Assembly (NCBI GenBank): GCA_963676235.1 | Contig: OY781044.1 | Coordinates: 62,001 to 126,000 of the forward strand | Reading direction: 5' to 3' | DNA length: 64,000 nucleotides | Origin: JALNYB01 sp963676235 | Lineage (GTDB): Archaea > Thermoplasmatota > Thermoplasmata > Methanomassiliicoccales > Methanomethylophilaceae | Part shown: positions 27,621 to 37,309 of the stretch, piece after piece | How the letters are laid out: each line of letters starts with the position of its first letter | Numbering within the stretch: the first letter of the stretch is position 1 | Position numbers and translations under genes: made by a program | Notes under the pieces: model-generated | Told to the model about the DNA's origin: nothing | Database searches by the model: none | Seen by the model: only the letters and a program-made list of their open reading frames with translations

Positions 27621-28802
27621 ATGAAAACCAAGGACGAAGTCACCAGAATACTGGGCAAAGTCGATGTCTGTGTTTGCGATACCACCTTAAGAGATGGGGA
27701 GCAGACTGCAGGCATTGTATTCTCTAACATAGAGAAATACAGGATCGCTCAGTTGTTAGATGATGCGGGAATACAGCAGATTGAGGCAGGTATCCCAACG
27801 ATGGGTAACGACGAACAAAAAGCCGTCAAACATATTGCCCATATGGGACTCAATGCGTCTGTCCTCGGATGGAACAGAGCAGATATTGCCGATATAGACA
27901 CTAGTATAGACTGCGGCGTGGATTCCGTTGCAATATCTATGTCATCATCGGATATTCACATTCAGCACAAACTCAAAAAGAGTAGAGAGTGGGTACTTGA
28001 AAAAATAACCACAGCAATAGAACATGCAAAAGAACATGGATTATACATCTCCTGTAACGCAGAGGATGCTTCACGTGCAGATCTTGATTTCCTCATTCAG
28101 TTCGCACAAACAGCAAAGGATGCAGGTGCAAACCGCTTCAGATACTGCGACACAATCGGAAGGGAAACTCCATTCAACTGTTACGAGAGAGTGAAAAAGA
28201 TCATCGATACAGTAGGAATAGATGTGGAAATGCATACTCACGATGACTTCGGAATGGCTACTGCAAACTGTATGGCAGGAGTTCAGGCCGGAGCAAGATT
28301 CATGAGCACGACTGTCATGGGAATCGGAGAAAGGTCTGGAAACGCACCTTTGGAAGAAGTTGTCATGGCATGCAAACACCTGTACAACAAAAGTACAGGC
28401 ATCGATCCGCTCAAAATGAGACCACTGGCAAAATTCGTATCGACTGCTGCAGGACGTCCGATAGATGTTTCAAAACCGTTCTTGGGAGCAAACTGCTTCG
28501 CACACGAAGCTGGCATCCACGCAGACGGTATCATAAAAGATGCCAAGAACTACGAACCTTACGATCCTGAAGAAGTAGGACTTGAAAGGCGCATCGTCAT
28601 CGGAAAACACTCCGGTAGGAACACTCTCGTTACCGATCTCTCGCACAGAGGAATCGTTCTTGAAGGAGATGATGCATCGGAACTTCTTGAAAGGGTCAGA
28701 AGGACCGCAGTGAAACTTCATCGCAGCATCAGTTCGGATGAATTGTACATCATGTACAATGAGATGAAAGCCGGCGTAGATCCGTTTGACGACGAGAACT
28801 GA
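27621..28802 (+). CDS. homocitrate synthase family enzyme (AksA/NifV-like)
   Basis: The 393-residue protein belongs to the DRE-TIM acyltransferases that condense acetyl-CoA with a 2-oxo acid. Seen are the DTTLRDGEQTAG motif with catalytic Arg and metal-binding Asp (about 20-31), the HTHDDFGMA metal site (about 200-208), and GERSGNAPLEEV. It lacks the C-terminal LeuA allosteric domain, and length and motifs resemble NifV/AksA homocitrate synthases. In a methanogen the best role is chain building for coenzyme B (AksA), but isopropylmalate or citramalate synthase cannot be fully excluded. The start at 27621 has GAGGAA 5 nt upstream; TATA-like TTTATAAAA lies about 100 nt upstream. Confidence 0.85.
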   Translation: MKTKDEVTRILGKVDVCVCDTTLRDGEQTAGIVFSNIEKYRIAQLLDDAGIQQIEAGIPTMGNDEQKAVKHIAHMGLNASVLGWNRADIADIDTSIDCGVDSVAISMSSSDIHIQHKLKKSREWVLEKITTAIEHAKEHGLYISCNAEDASRADLDFLIQFAQTAKDAGANRFRYCDTIGRETPFNCYERVKKIIDTVGIDVEMHTHDDFGMATANCMAGVQAGARFMSTTVMGIGERSGNAPLEEVVMACKHLYNKSTGIDPLKMRPLAKFVSTAAGRPIDVSKPFLGANCFAHEAGIHADGIIKDAKNYEPYDPEEVGLERRIVIGKHSGRNTLVTDLSHRGIVLEGDDASELLERVRRTAVKLHRSISSDELYIMYNEMKAGVDPFDDEN

Positions 28803-28815
28803 ATAACTTTTACAC

Positions 28816-28833
28816 CTGGGGCGAAAGCCCCGG
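28816..28833 (+). terminator. hairpin terminator after homocitrate synthase gene
   Basis: A 7-bp stem with a GAAA tetraloop, CTGGGGC-GAAA-GCCCCGG (one T-G pair), followed by ATATTTACATTTT. It lies 13 nt after the stop codon. Confidence 0.65.
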
Positions 28834-28883
28834 ATATTTACATTTTACAATCATTGATTGATAATATATTGAAGACGACATTC

Positions 28884-30638
28884 TCAGCTTCTTATCCAGT
28901 ACTTGTAGAAGTATATCGCCAATACCACCAACGAACCACCCAACATGACCAAGAAGTGATCCCAGAACTCCACATTGTTCGGGACTGCCATCAAAAATAT
29001 GAAATCCGCGAAGAACACCACCAGCCAGGTGTTCACCTTGATGAATTCCTGGAACACCCTGATCTGTCTGCGCTTCAGATTTCCTTTACCGATAGCTTCT
29101 GCCCTTCTTTCGATATCTACCATTACCTTCTCGACGAACTTGATGTTCTTGATTATCTCATACAACGGCAACAATAGTATCAAGAAATTAAGGAACAGAA
29201 CTATAATGTAACAGTTGTAGTAACTCAGTGAGGTGTTCTCGAAGATGATGCGAGTCATACTATCTGTGAACACATAGAATATGAATTCCAATACGAAAAC
29301 TACCAATAACTCAAAATAAGCTAACGTCAGCCCTCTCTTGAATTTAGATATCGTCGTTTTTGATGAAAGTGCTATCTTCGCGTACTTATCATCCCTTATA
29401 TCCTCCATGCGGTGCACGGTCTTATGTACTATCTTAGGTGCATGATGATCTATGAAATCGTATATCTCCTCGCCGTTCTTGGATATTATAGGCAATAGTA
29501 TCATCGAAACCAACGCGGCCCCTATGACCGATGTATAGAATGACTGTGAGACAACATCTGCATCGAGTGCAGCCTTGGCGATGATAAATGCGAACTCACC
29601 CATTGCTACAAGGCTGATCGATGACAAGAATGACAGCTTGAGAGGTTTGTCCCCGATGAAATATGCAATGAATACACTGGATGTTTTCAAGAACGCATAT
29701 ATAAGGAAGATTGCAAAGACCATGCCTATGTTGGCCAAAAGATCGGATGCAGATATCTCCAATCCTATGGAGATGAAGAACATCGCCATGAAGATATCCT
29801 TCATTGGCGTCACATCACGTTCTATGATTGTCTTGGTCTTCGACTGAGATACTACGATACCCATCATGAATGCACCGATGGCCATGGACATGCCGATAGC
29901 CACGGACATGAACGCCATTCCGAAACACATTCCCAATGATGCCACCAAAAGGACTTCCTCCGGCATCTTGTGTCCCAACCAATCCAATATACGGGGCACG
30001 AACATAAGTCCTACAGCCATGCTGATGATCATGAACGCTATGATTATGGCAAGCATCCAGATTATAGAATCAACGGACATAGCGGTCCCCACAAGAAGCG
30101 GAGATGCCATGGACAGGATCAATACCTGTGCAATATCTTCCACGACGGTAACGATCACTATCGTCTCGATATCATCTTTAGAGATCTTGTCCTGCCCTTT
30201 CAGGACAGTGGTGACAACTGCTGTCGAAGAACCTGATATGATGGCACCGAAAAAGATGGCTTGCAGAGAAGAGAATCCCAGCAGAAGGCCGAAAAGATAA
30301 CCGCCGACGATCATCAGAGGCACTTGTATAAGCACAACCACCAATGCGAAGATACCTGCTTTCCTCAATTTCTTGAGGTTGAGTTCCATTCCGATACAGA
30401 ACATCAGAAGAACCAGACCCAGATCAGATAACAATGTAACGATCGTCTCGGTGTCTGTTGATTCTCCCACCCAATAATTAGCAAGAATTATACCTGTTAC
30501 CAAATAACCGATGATGGTTGGCATCTTCAGTTTTTTGAATATGATTGAACATATAGCTCCGACTAAGAGCAAAAACGTCATATTCAAAAGTAACACTGAT
30601 TCTTCTACTATTTGCACATCCCCAAATGGGGTATGCAT
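28884..30638 (-). CDS. Kef-type cation:proton antiporter (CPA2) with extra membrane tail
   Basis: A 584-residue CPA2 antiporter. The first ~390 residues give about 12 TM helices with family motifs such as GYLVTGIILANYW, LVLLMFCIGMELNLKKL and GSSTAVVTTVLKG; MGEFAFIIAKAAL is also typical. It should exchange K+ or Na+ for H+ across the membrane. The usual cytoplasmic TrkA-N/RCK domain is absent; residues about 430-584 carry about four further hydrophobic helices instead (VVFVLEFIFYVFTD, IIVLFLNFLILLLPLYEI, LVVFFADFIFLMA, LGGSLVVLAIYFY). The start is uncertain: a later Met (residue 20, position 30581) is possible, and a CCCCATTTGGGG inverted repeat lies between the two. Confidence 0.85.
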   Translation of the reverse strand: MHTPFGDVQIVEESVLLLNMTFLLLVGAICSIIFKKLKMPTIIGYLVTGIILANYWVGESTDTETIVTLLSDLGLVLLMFCIGMELNLKKLRKAGIFALVVVLIQVPLMIVGGYLFGLLLGFSSLQAIFFGAIISGSSTAVVTTVLKGQDKISKDDIETIVIVTVVEDIAQVLILSMASPLLVGTAMSVDSIIWMLAIIIAFMIISMAVGLMFVPRILDWLGHKMPEEVLLVASLGMCFGMAFMSVAIGMSMAIGAFMMGIVVSQSKTKTIIERDVTPMKDIFMAMFFISIGLEISASDLLANIGMVFAIFLIYAFLKTSSVFIAYFIGDKPLKLSFLSSISLVAMGEFAFIIAKAALDADVVSQSFYTSVIGAALVSMILLPIISKNGEEIYDFIDHHAPKIVHKTVHRMEDIRDDKYAKIALSSKTTISKFKRGLTLAYFELLVVFVLEFIFYVFTDSMTRIIFENTSLSYYNCYIIVLFLNFLILLLPLYEIIKNIKFVEKVMVDIERRAEAIGKGNLKRRQIRVFQEFIKVNTWLVVFFADFIFLMAVPNNVEFWDHFLVMLGGSLVVLAIYFYKYWIRS

Positions 30639-30791
30639 AGTTCTAGTTAAAATATGTAATCAGGAGACTGACTTCTAGCTACAAGACATAGCACATCAAA
30701 ATATTGAATCGAGTTCATCGATATCACTTTTTATTATGTGTATTTTGACAAAAATATACACTAAAAATTGAAGAAATGTGCATACAGAAAA

Positions 30792-32606
30792 TCACGATGC
30801 GGGTTTATTATCTTGTGTCTTTGCGACAAGGACCTTCTTCCTCTGTCTTCCGCCTGTCTTCTTTAATTTTCCCTGATCCAACGCCCACTGAAATGTCTCT
30901 GTTTCCGCAGGAGCTATGAGGATCCTGTCGCCTTTTCCGTATTTCTTCCCCGTTGTCCAATTGGTGAATGGAGAAAGCACACGGTATTCGTCGGCATCCA
31001 TTACCACTTCTTTGATATTCGGACGTCCTTTCATCTCAGAATACGTTCCGGAGAATACCTTTACGCGATGATCCTTGACCTCTATGACCTTTGTACAAAC
31101 AGAGTCCAAAAAATACCTGTCGTGCGTGATGGTGATGATAGTTCCGTCATAATCATTCAATGCCTCTTCGACCGCATGTTTAGCAGGTATATCGAGATAA
31201 TTTGTCGGTTCATCGAGAACTAGTACATTTGTGGCATCTAGAAGCAGCGTGCAGAGGGCTACACGGGCCCTTTGACCCCCCGACAAGGTTCCCATAGGTC
31301 TGTCGACATCATCTCCCGTCAGAAGCATTCTAGCAAGTATAGAACGCGCTTCGCCTCTGCGTTCTTGACCGATCTTCTGAAGTATCTGCTCCTCTGCCGT
31401 AAGGCGTAGATCCAAACCTTCGTGATTTTGCGAATAGTAACCGATCTTGGCCCCTGGAGCTACCCACAACTCGCCTTTACTGGGTATCTTTTCCAATAAT
31501 GCTTTTACAAGAGTGGATTTACCTTCTCCGTTGGAACCAAAGATGCCTATCTTCTCGCCTTTATGAATTTCTAAATTGATATGTTCCAAGATGATCATGT
31601 CTCCGTACTGGATGGACATGCCCTTAGCGGTTATGACGTTCTTTCCGGATTTAGGGGCAGACTGGATCCTTACGGTTATTTCCTTGGTATCCTCGGGCTT
31701 CTCCTTCTCCTCCATCTTGGCAATCATTTTCTCACGCGTTTTGTAGGTGATAGCATACCACTGATCCTTGTGAAGCTCTTCGGCTATCTCCTCCTGTTTC
31801 CTCTTCTGATAGGAGAATTTCTGATATTCCTTTTCCATACGGTGGATATCCAACATCTTCTTGGTGATGAAATCGGTATAATTCCCTTTGTATTCGCGTG
31901 TCTTTCCGTTAGAGATCTCGGTCATGCGTGTTGCGATCTTATCCAAAAAATAACGATCATGACTTATGACTAATACAGAACAATGTGTCTTGAGAAGATA
32001 ATCCTCAAGCCATTCAACAGTATTGATATCCAAATGCGAAGTGGGTTCATCCATGACGAGAATGTCACATTCATCGGCTTGAACCAGGATACGTGACAGC
32101 ATGACCTTGGTACGTTCCCCTCCGGAAAGAGAGTCCATAGTGCGATCCATTATGCTCGGTTCTAGGCCTACCTTCCTAAGACAACTCCTAAGCTTGTTCT
32201 CATCCTGGAAATCACATTTTTCAAGAGATGCTTCAAGTTGTGAATATTCTAATGCAAGGGCATTCCAATCTATATTCCCTCCAATTGCCATTAGATCGTC
32301 TATCTCATGCATACGGCGTTTGATATTCTCGATGTGTCCGTATGGACGGCCCAGAACATCGTGAACCGTGAATTCTTTAGAAGATTCAGCGAACTGCTCG
32401 AGATATCCAATACGCGTAGTATTGCGTATGATCTCTCCGGTATCATAGCTCATCTGACCTAGCAATATCTTAAGAAAAGTGCTCTTTCCAGCACCGTTTA
32501 TACCTATGAGGCCAATGCTGTCACCTTCGTTGATCTGAAGGTCTGCACCAGTGAGGACCTTCACGGGCCCGAAGGACTTGGTGACGGCCGTAGCCTTTAA
32601 GAGCAT
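30792..32606 (-). CDS. ABC-F family ATPase
   Basis: A 604-residue soluble protein with two ABC domains and no TM helix. The first has GINGAGKST, LSGGERTKVMLSRI and LVMDEPTSHLD; the second has GSNGEGKST, LSGGQRARVALCTLL and LVLDEPTNYLD. A charged linker (about 245-320) joins them, as in ABC-F factors that act in the ribosomal E site. A C-terminal extension of about 75 residues (from about 530) is Lys-rich at the end. It may tune translation or protect ribosomes from antibiotics; the subgroup cannot be settled by eye. Such proteins are mainly bacterial, so ancient transfer is possible. Confidence 0.88.
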   Translation of the reverse strand: MLLKATAVTKSFGPVKVLTGADLQINEGDSIGLIGINGAGKSTFLKILLGQMSYDTGEIIRNTTRIGYLEQFAESSKEFTVHDVLGRPYGHIENIKRRMHEIDDLMAIGGNIDWNALALEYSQLEASLEKCDFQDENKLRSCLRKVGLEPSIMDRTMDSLSGGERTKVMLSRILVQADECDILVMDEPTSHLDINTVEWLEDYLLKTHCSVLVISHDRYFLDKIATRMTEISNGKTREYKGNYTDFITKKMLDIHRMEKEYQKFSYQKRKQEEIAEELHKDQWYAITYKTREKMIAKMEEKEKPEDTKEITVRIQSAPKSGKNVITAKGMSIQYGDMIILEHINLEIHKGEKIGIFGSNGEGKSTLVKALLEKIPSKGELWVAPGAKIGYYSQNHEGLDLRLTAEEQILQKIGQERRGEARSILARMLLTGDDVDRPMGTLSGGQRARVALCTLLLDATNVLVLDEPTNYLDIPAKHAVEEALNDYDGTIITITHDRYFLDSVCTKVIEVKDHRVKVFSGTYSEMKGRPNIKEVVMDADEYRVLSPFTNWTTGKKYGKGDRILIAPAETETFQWALDQGKLKKTGGRQRKKVLVAKTQDNKPAS

Positions 32607-32661
32607 AAATGACCAGTAAGTATTGAAGATATTTGATTTTGGGGTATTAAAAATAAAAATC

Positions 32662-33003
32662 CTACATTATACTATACAGATCCCTTGGATCCTTGCGCAT
32701 ACAATCCATGAGGTCCTCGGCGACCATAGATACTTTGAATTTATCAGTATTGTTGAGATCCAGATATCTATCCATTGTGCAATATGCTTCGTTGTTACAG
32801 ACAGTGGTTATCATAGTCAAAAGAGTTGTGTTCTTCCAATTCCTATCAGAAATGAAAAGACCATTCGAAAAACGGTGTTTGATATCCCTATTATCACAGA
32901 ATTTTACGAAGGAACTTTTTGATATCTTTTCAGTAAGAGGATAGCCAGTCCCGAGAATCGATGATACATTTGCCTCAGAAAGATTTCTTTTGTATAGAGA
33001 CAT
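32662..33003 (-). CDS. small protein of unknown function next to adhesin gene
   Basis: I do not recognise this 113-residue protein. It is mixed alpha/beta in character, has four Cys and no signal or TM segment, and begins with SLYKRNLSEANVSSILGTGYPLTEKI. A TATA-like TTTAAATA at about 33026-33034 lies about 24 nt before the ATG, followed by CTTA; the same TTTAAATACTTA is seen before the 119-residue orphan at 36.5 kb. It lies between the ABC-F gene and the first giant adhesin gene, all on the same strand, but has its own promoter. Could be a regulator; nothing proves this. Confidence 0.6.
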   Translation of the reverse strand: MSLYKRNLSEANVSSILGTGYPLTEKISKSSFVKFCDNRDIKHRFSNGLFISDRNWKNTTLLTMITTVCNNEAYCTMDRYLDLNNTDKFKVSMVAEDLMDCMRKDPRDLYSIM

Positions 33004-33282
33004 TATTCTTAGAAAGTGATTATAAGTATTTAAAGTGAGGAAAACAAAAATCAGAATTTAAAATACGTTTAAACGATGTTTTAAACTCTAAAAAATAAAA
33101 TATGCGAAAAATATGTTTTTATTGTTATAAAAATTGTTGTAATTTTAAATATGCTTTTAAAACATGACAGAAACGTTGATTTTGTGTTTCAACAGATTTT
33201 TAATGAACTGACTGATCGTCAAAATTGTATTTAATCACACAATGACCAAAAATTAAGATTGGAAAAAATTTTTGACCTGTGT

Positions 33283-36099
33283 TTATGATCTGTTTCTTGT
33301 CTTGATCACGATCACAATCGCCAATATGATCATTATGACCACCATGACGATCAGCAATATCTCTACGAGACCTATACTGAATCCACTGGGCTCCTCGTTC
33401 TGGACGATACCTGTTACAACCGCAACACAATCGGCATCCACAAGAAATTCTTCCCCTAATTCCACTTCAATACCGTCAATTGTAAGAACAGGTGTTCCTG
33501 AATATCCCTTTGTGATCTGAACGGTTATAAAATGTTCTCCATATCCTACAACAGCATCACCACCGGTGTATGCCTGAGAACCATCAATTACCCAGGTTAT
33601 ACCTGCATTGTATGACAGCGTGATCTTGTATGCGAGATCAGAAGTATGTCCATATAACGCAATATATTCTCCGATATGATGTGAAGACGATATTCCTATA
33701 TAGGTCCCATCCTCGGTATACCATCCTATGAAACTTATTCCTATTAGCTTCGGGATATGAAGCACTAAAGGCGTATCATCTGCTCCGTACTCTGTGGCGT
33801 ACAATTTATTAGCAGAATCATTAACGTCATTGCTTAGATAGAGCAATGTTTTCACCATTGTACCGTTGAGATTGCTTACTGTGAATCCTGCACAGTTACC
33901 GTAAACAATAGCATAAGCACTGCCTTCGAGCGTGATCTTTCCTGTAACAACCGCATTGTTTGTATAAGGAACGCTTGCAGGTGCCACACCCATATTGAAT
34001 GAACCCGTGGTAACAATCACTACGGTTCCTGTAGTAACTAGCTTTCCTGTAACCGTAAGACTCTTTACATTCACGATACCCGAATTGGTGAATGTCCCTG
34101 CAACCATTATTGCTCCGGCATCAGCCATTATAGCAACTGTGTTGGTAGCTTCTCCTCCGGCGAGGATATTTAGTGTTCCTATTACAGTCGAATTGTAATT
34201 GAATACGATATTCCCCGAAACTGATAGTGTGATCCCCTCGGCGATAGTGAGTTCGTATGTACCCATTGTGAGTGTCACTCCTGCAGGTATAGCGGCATCC
34301 TCGTTCAGAGTGGCTGCCCTGCGCAAAGTATAGCTATCTCCCGATACAGATGTACTGAGCATGTTGTACAAACTTGCAAATTTAACTGCTTTGGATATAC
34401 TGTTATAATTCGTGACATCCGCGTAGATAGTACTTGTATCTGAACCTTTCACGGTTAATATACCATAAACCAGGATGTATCCGTCGTTGTCGATGGTGCC
34501 GTTGGTGAATGCATCGATCTTTGCACCTGTTGAGATGATCGTTCCTGACCCTGAAGTGTTCTTAAGCGTTCCGCTTACAGTCAATACCGAACTTTTGTCT
34601 ATGTATAGTGTTCCTGTGAATGTATATTGTGTGCTTGCGACCGTTGTCAGATTTCCACCTACATTCAATACAGCTGACATGCTAGCATCGGAATTTACCG
34701 TACAGGAACCGATGATGTATACATTGCCATCACCCGAAGATGACGCAGAAGACAATGCCTTTGAAAGTGCGGTGAATCTCCATGTTATCCCTGATACGTA
34801 AAATGCAGAATATACACTGACATCGCTACTCATGAGTCTTACCGGTATCCAGAGATCTCCATCGGATACAACCGTACCTGTTGCGGTAGCACCTATCGTG
34901 GTAAGTGTCTCTGCATTGGAAAGATTCATGACACCCGATACAGAAAGACTTCCAAGAATTGAAATATCAGACTCTGCAGCTGTCGATACTGTTGCATCGC
35001 TTTCTATGAAAACCGCAACAGACGACGATGATGAGAATGAATCGATGACAACTGTTCCTGCCATGGTAATAGAACCAGTTGTTCCCGTTATAGAGGGCGT
35101 AACTGTATCTGTAGATTTGGCCAGCCTAAGGCCTGATATGTCCAGAGTGATACCGTTGATGGTTATCACATCTGTATTGGATGAAATATAGATAAGATAC
35201 TGTCCACCGAGATCCACTACATGATCGGTCGTGACGATATCAGAAGATGCCCCTGAATATGCGATCAATATCCCGTGAGTTGCTGTTGAAGCTCCTGCGA
35301 GAGCATCGAATAATGTTCCGACAGATGATCCTCCGGTCCTGTCGATATACGAAAGAGTACCTGTTAGAACTATCAGACTTATTTCAGATGTGTTAGTCAC
35401 TTTGAGACTGTTTCCTAACATGAGATTACTGACGGTTCCATTTATCACTATCGAATTGTCATTAGCTCCTGAATAATTCACTGTTGTCGATGTCGATGAT
35501 ATGACCGAGAAACCTACTCCATTAGTTGTTGTTATTGTCTCTTCATCTGTATTAGATATTGAAAGACCATATATTTCGATAGATAATGTGCTCCCGATAG
35601 AATCGCTGAATGTTATTGTTCCTCCAGAACCAGTGACAATCCCCGAAAATGTACTCGCACCGTTACCGATCTGAATGGAACCTGATGACAGCGTCATGCT
35701 TCCCATTGATGTTCCAGATGTGAGATTTCCTGTTATATATGGATCATTTGCACCATTACAGGTTATGACCACTCCGGACACATTGATAAATGACACCTGC
35801 GCGATAACGGCTGTAGACTCCATGTTTTCATAAAAAGTGACCGTTCCTGTGTATATTCCCTTTATGACAAGCGAACCGTTAACTGGAGGATCAGAACTAA
35901 CCTCAGAACAAAGATCGTAATCCTGTGTATCTGTATTTCCAGCATTGATCTGAACAGTTCCGCTCGTGCGTGATGCAGCGGAATCAGATGATGAGTCATC
36001 ATCAAGAACGATTATACCAGCGAACACCACAGTCGCTAATGATATGATAATAAGTATCGCAAGAAGCATCTTGTTTTTATTGCTTTTTAACATTTTCAT
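33283..36099 (-). CDS. giant adhesin-like surface protein (Ser/Thr/Val-rich), 938 residues
   Basis: The protein has a basic N-terminus and signal/TM helix (about 10-30, followed by DDDSSSDSA), a long Ser/Thr/Val/Gly-rich body of short alternating beta-type phrases (many xVSGxL, xVTGxL), then an InlB-like ISFIGWYTEDG segment (about 795), a conserved tail module (ITLSYNAGITWVIDGS ... YGEHFITVQI) and a C-terminal TM helix with a basic end. The body is likely a beta-helix or beta-solenoid. It is a paralogue of the 1083-residue protein at 37.3 kb. A TATA-like ATATTAAATAG at about 36174-36184 suggests a leader of about 50 nt. Adhesion is a family-level guess. Confidence 0.83.
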   Translation of the reverse strand: MKMLKSNKNKMLLAILIIISLATVVFAGIIVLDDDSSSDSAASRTSGTVQINAGNTDTQDYDLCSEVSSDPPVNGSLVIKGIYTGTVTFYENMESTAVIAQVSFINVSGVVITCNGANDPYITGNLTSGTSMGSMTLSSGSIQIGNGASTFSGIVTGSGGTITFSDSIGSTLSIEIYGLSISNTDEETITTTNGVGFSVISSTSTTVNYSGANDNSIVINGTVSNLMLGNSLKVTNTSEISLIVLTGTLSYIDRTGGSSVGTLFDALAGASTATHGILIAYSGASSDIVTTDHVVDLGGQYLIYISSNTDVITINGITLDISGLRLAKSTDTVTPSITGTTGSITMAGTVVIDSFSSSSSVAVFIESDATVSTAAESDISILGSLSVSGVMNLSNAETLTTIGATATGTVVSDGDLWIPVRLMSSDVSVYSAFYVSGITWRFTALSKALSSASSSGDGNVYIIGSCTVNSDASMSAVLNVGGNLTTVASTQYTFTGTLYIDKSSVLTVSGTLKNTSGSGTIISTGAKIDAFTNGTIDNDGYILVYGILTVKGSDTSTIYADVTNYNSISKAVKFASLYNMLSTSVSGDSYTLRRAATLNEDAAIPAGVTLTMGTYELTIAEGITLSVSGNIVFNYNSTVIGTLNILAGGEATNTVAIMADAGAIMVAGTFTNSGIVNVKSLTVTGKLVTTGTVVIVTTGSFNMGVAPASVPYTNNAVVTGKITLEGSAYAIVYGNCAGFTVSNLNGTMVKTLLYLSNDVNDSANKLYATEYGADDTPLVLHIPKLIGISFIGWYTEDGTYIGISSSHHIGEYIALYGHTSDLAYKITLSYNAGITWVIDGSQAYTGGDAVVGYGEHFITVQITKGYSGTPVLTIDGIEVELGEEFLVDADCVAVVTGIVQNEEPSGFSIGLVEILLIVMVVIMIILAIVIVIKTRNRS

Positions 36100-36489
36100 T
36101 GATTCTGCGTCCTACCGTCTCCTCGGCCTGAGTCCCACTGAGAAACAAAGCGTTAAGGACGTAGACATTACAACTATTTAATATCTTAAAATAATAAGTA
36201 AAACATAGTATAATGAATGTCAAAGGCGACATATTTTTAAACTATTGTATATGTTTTCATCGCCTTCGTTGATATCTGAAGAGTTCTATCCCTTTGAATG
36301 TGTGTTAGTATATTGAAAAATTACTGAATCACATCTAACTTATTTTTAATTCGTAAATGATTGACATGTATACGAAACACGCAGAAAATAATCCTTAACC
36401 GAAGTTGGATATTGAATACATAGGAATTTTGAGTAATTATTTTAAATATAGAAAAATGTCCTGACAGGGGTTATATTATATACCACTGA
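36100..36489. other. intergenic region upstream of the first adhesin
   Basis: Contains the adhesin promoter (minus strand, near 36174-36184) and a short leader whose ends, GCGTCCTA and TAAGGACGT (about 36105-36165), can partly pair. The rest is AT-rich with no gene seen. Confidence 0.4.
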
Positions 36490-36849
36490 TCAGAACGGCC
36501 AAATATATTTATCATCCAAGAACATATTCCAACTCCAGATACCGAATTTCGACTGACCACTAGATATTTTATTCAGACATATGGTGAATTTAGGAAATCC
36601 TTCGAATTCCATTATCATCCTGATATCATAATTCTGACAATGTTCTTTTAGAACCTTGAAGAGTTCCTCTTCGGTTATATCGGTGGGAGAGATCTTCAAA
36701 TCATTTCCTCTTGTATTAGCCGCTCCTGGTTTAAGAGTCTTTACGAAGAGATCACCTACTTTCTCATAGACTGTCGGAACATCGTCCGTATCGATATGGT
36801 ATACTGTTGCCTTTCTGAACAGTTCCTTTTTCAATATCTTTTCAACCAT
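36490..36849 (-). CDS. small protein of unknown function with palindromic operator
   Basis: I do not recognise this 119-residue soluble protein. It begins MVEKILKKELFRKATVYHID and ends with the aromatic-rich FGIWSWNMFLDDKYIWPF; the middle has alternating strand and helix character and two Cys. Its promoter is clear: TTTAAATA lies about 25-30 nt before the ATG, and a 16-bp perfect palindrome (36857-36872) fills the space between TATA box and start, so the gene is probably leaderless and tightly repressed by a dimeric regulator. It sits between two giant adhesin genes. Confidence 0.62.
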   Translation of the reverse strand: MVEKILKKELFRKATVYHIDTDDVPTVYEKVGDLFVKTLKPGAANTRGNDLKISPTDITEEELFKVLKEHCQNYDIRMIMEFEGFPKFTICLNKISSGQSKFGIWSWNMFLDDKYIWPF

Positions 36850-36856
36850 AATTTAT

Positions 36857-36872
36857 TACTTACATGTAAGTA
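36857..36872. promoter_or_regulatory. 16-bp perfect palindrome, probable operator
   Basis: TACTTACATGTAAGTA is fully self-complementary. It begins 7 nt upstream of the ATG of the 119-residue gene and abuts the TATA-like TTTAAATA on its far side, where a bound protein would block the polymerase. Confidence 0.6.
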
Positions 36873-37249
36873 TTTAAATTGAGACTTGAAACGGAGTTTA
36901 GTACTGATAGAAAAGAAAGCTATGATGCTTAGTTTGATATCAGATTTCATTTTTGAAAAAGAACTAACATTCAGAATTGTAGTGATTTAAAGTAAATGCT
37001 TCCATTACAATAATAACAAAAATTTGAAAATCATAATCAGATTCATTGATACTTATCCCGGACTCAAAGGATAATGTTGATTCAGTCAGACTGAATTTCA
37101 TGCATTTGAATGATCTTATCATCATGAACATTGATGCAGACAGATCCTGAACTTGATTCGTCTTTTTCTGCTACATTTTAATTGAAATGATTATACTGAC
37201 CGAAAATTGATTATAAGCAAGGATTAATTGAACAATAAAAAGTTAAATA
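36873..37249. other. intergenic region, no gene seen
   Basis: About 380 nt of AT-rich sequence between the operator of the 119-residue gene and the terminator of the second adhesin. No frame, RNA gene or repeat is supported. Confidence 0.4.
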
Positions 37250-37263
37250 GGGGCGTTAGCCCC
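37250..37263 (-). terminator. hairpin terminator after the 1083-residue adhesin gene
   Basis: On the minus strand GGGGC-TAAC-GCCCC, followed by TATTTAACTTTTTATTG. It lies about 45 nt after the stop codon. Confidence 0.6.
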
Positions 37264-37309
37264 GTGTTTGTTATCTGTTAAGGGATGATTCCTTTATACC
37301 TTTACCAGA

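Noticed and set aside
33283..36099. Plus-strand frames of 60-120 codons inside the adhesin genes
   Set aside because: They are antisense shadows of Ser/Thr/Val-rich codons, which read as open frames rich in Val, Pro and Thr on the opposite strand.
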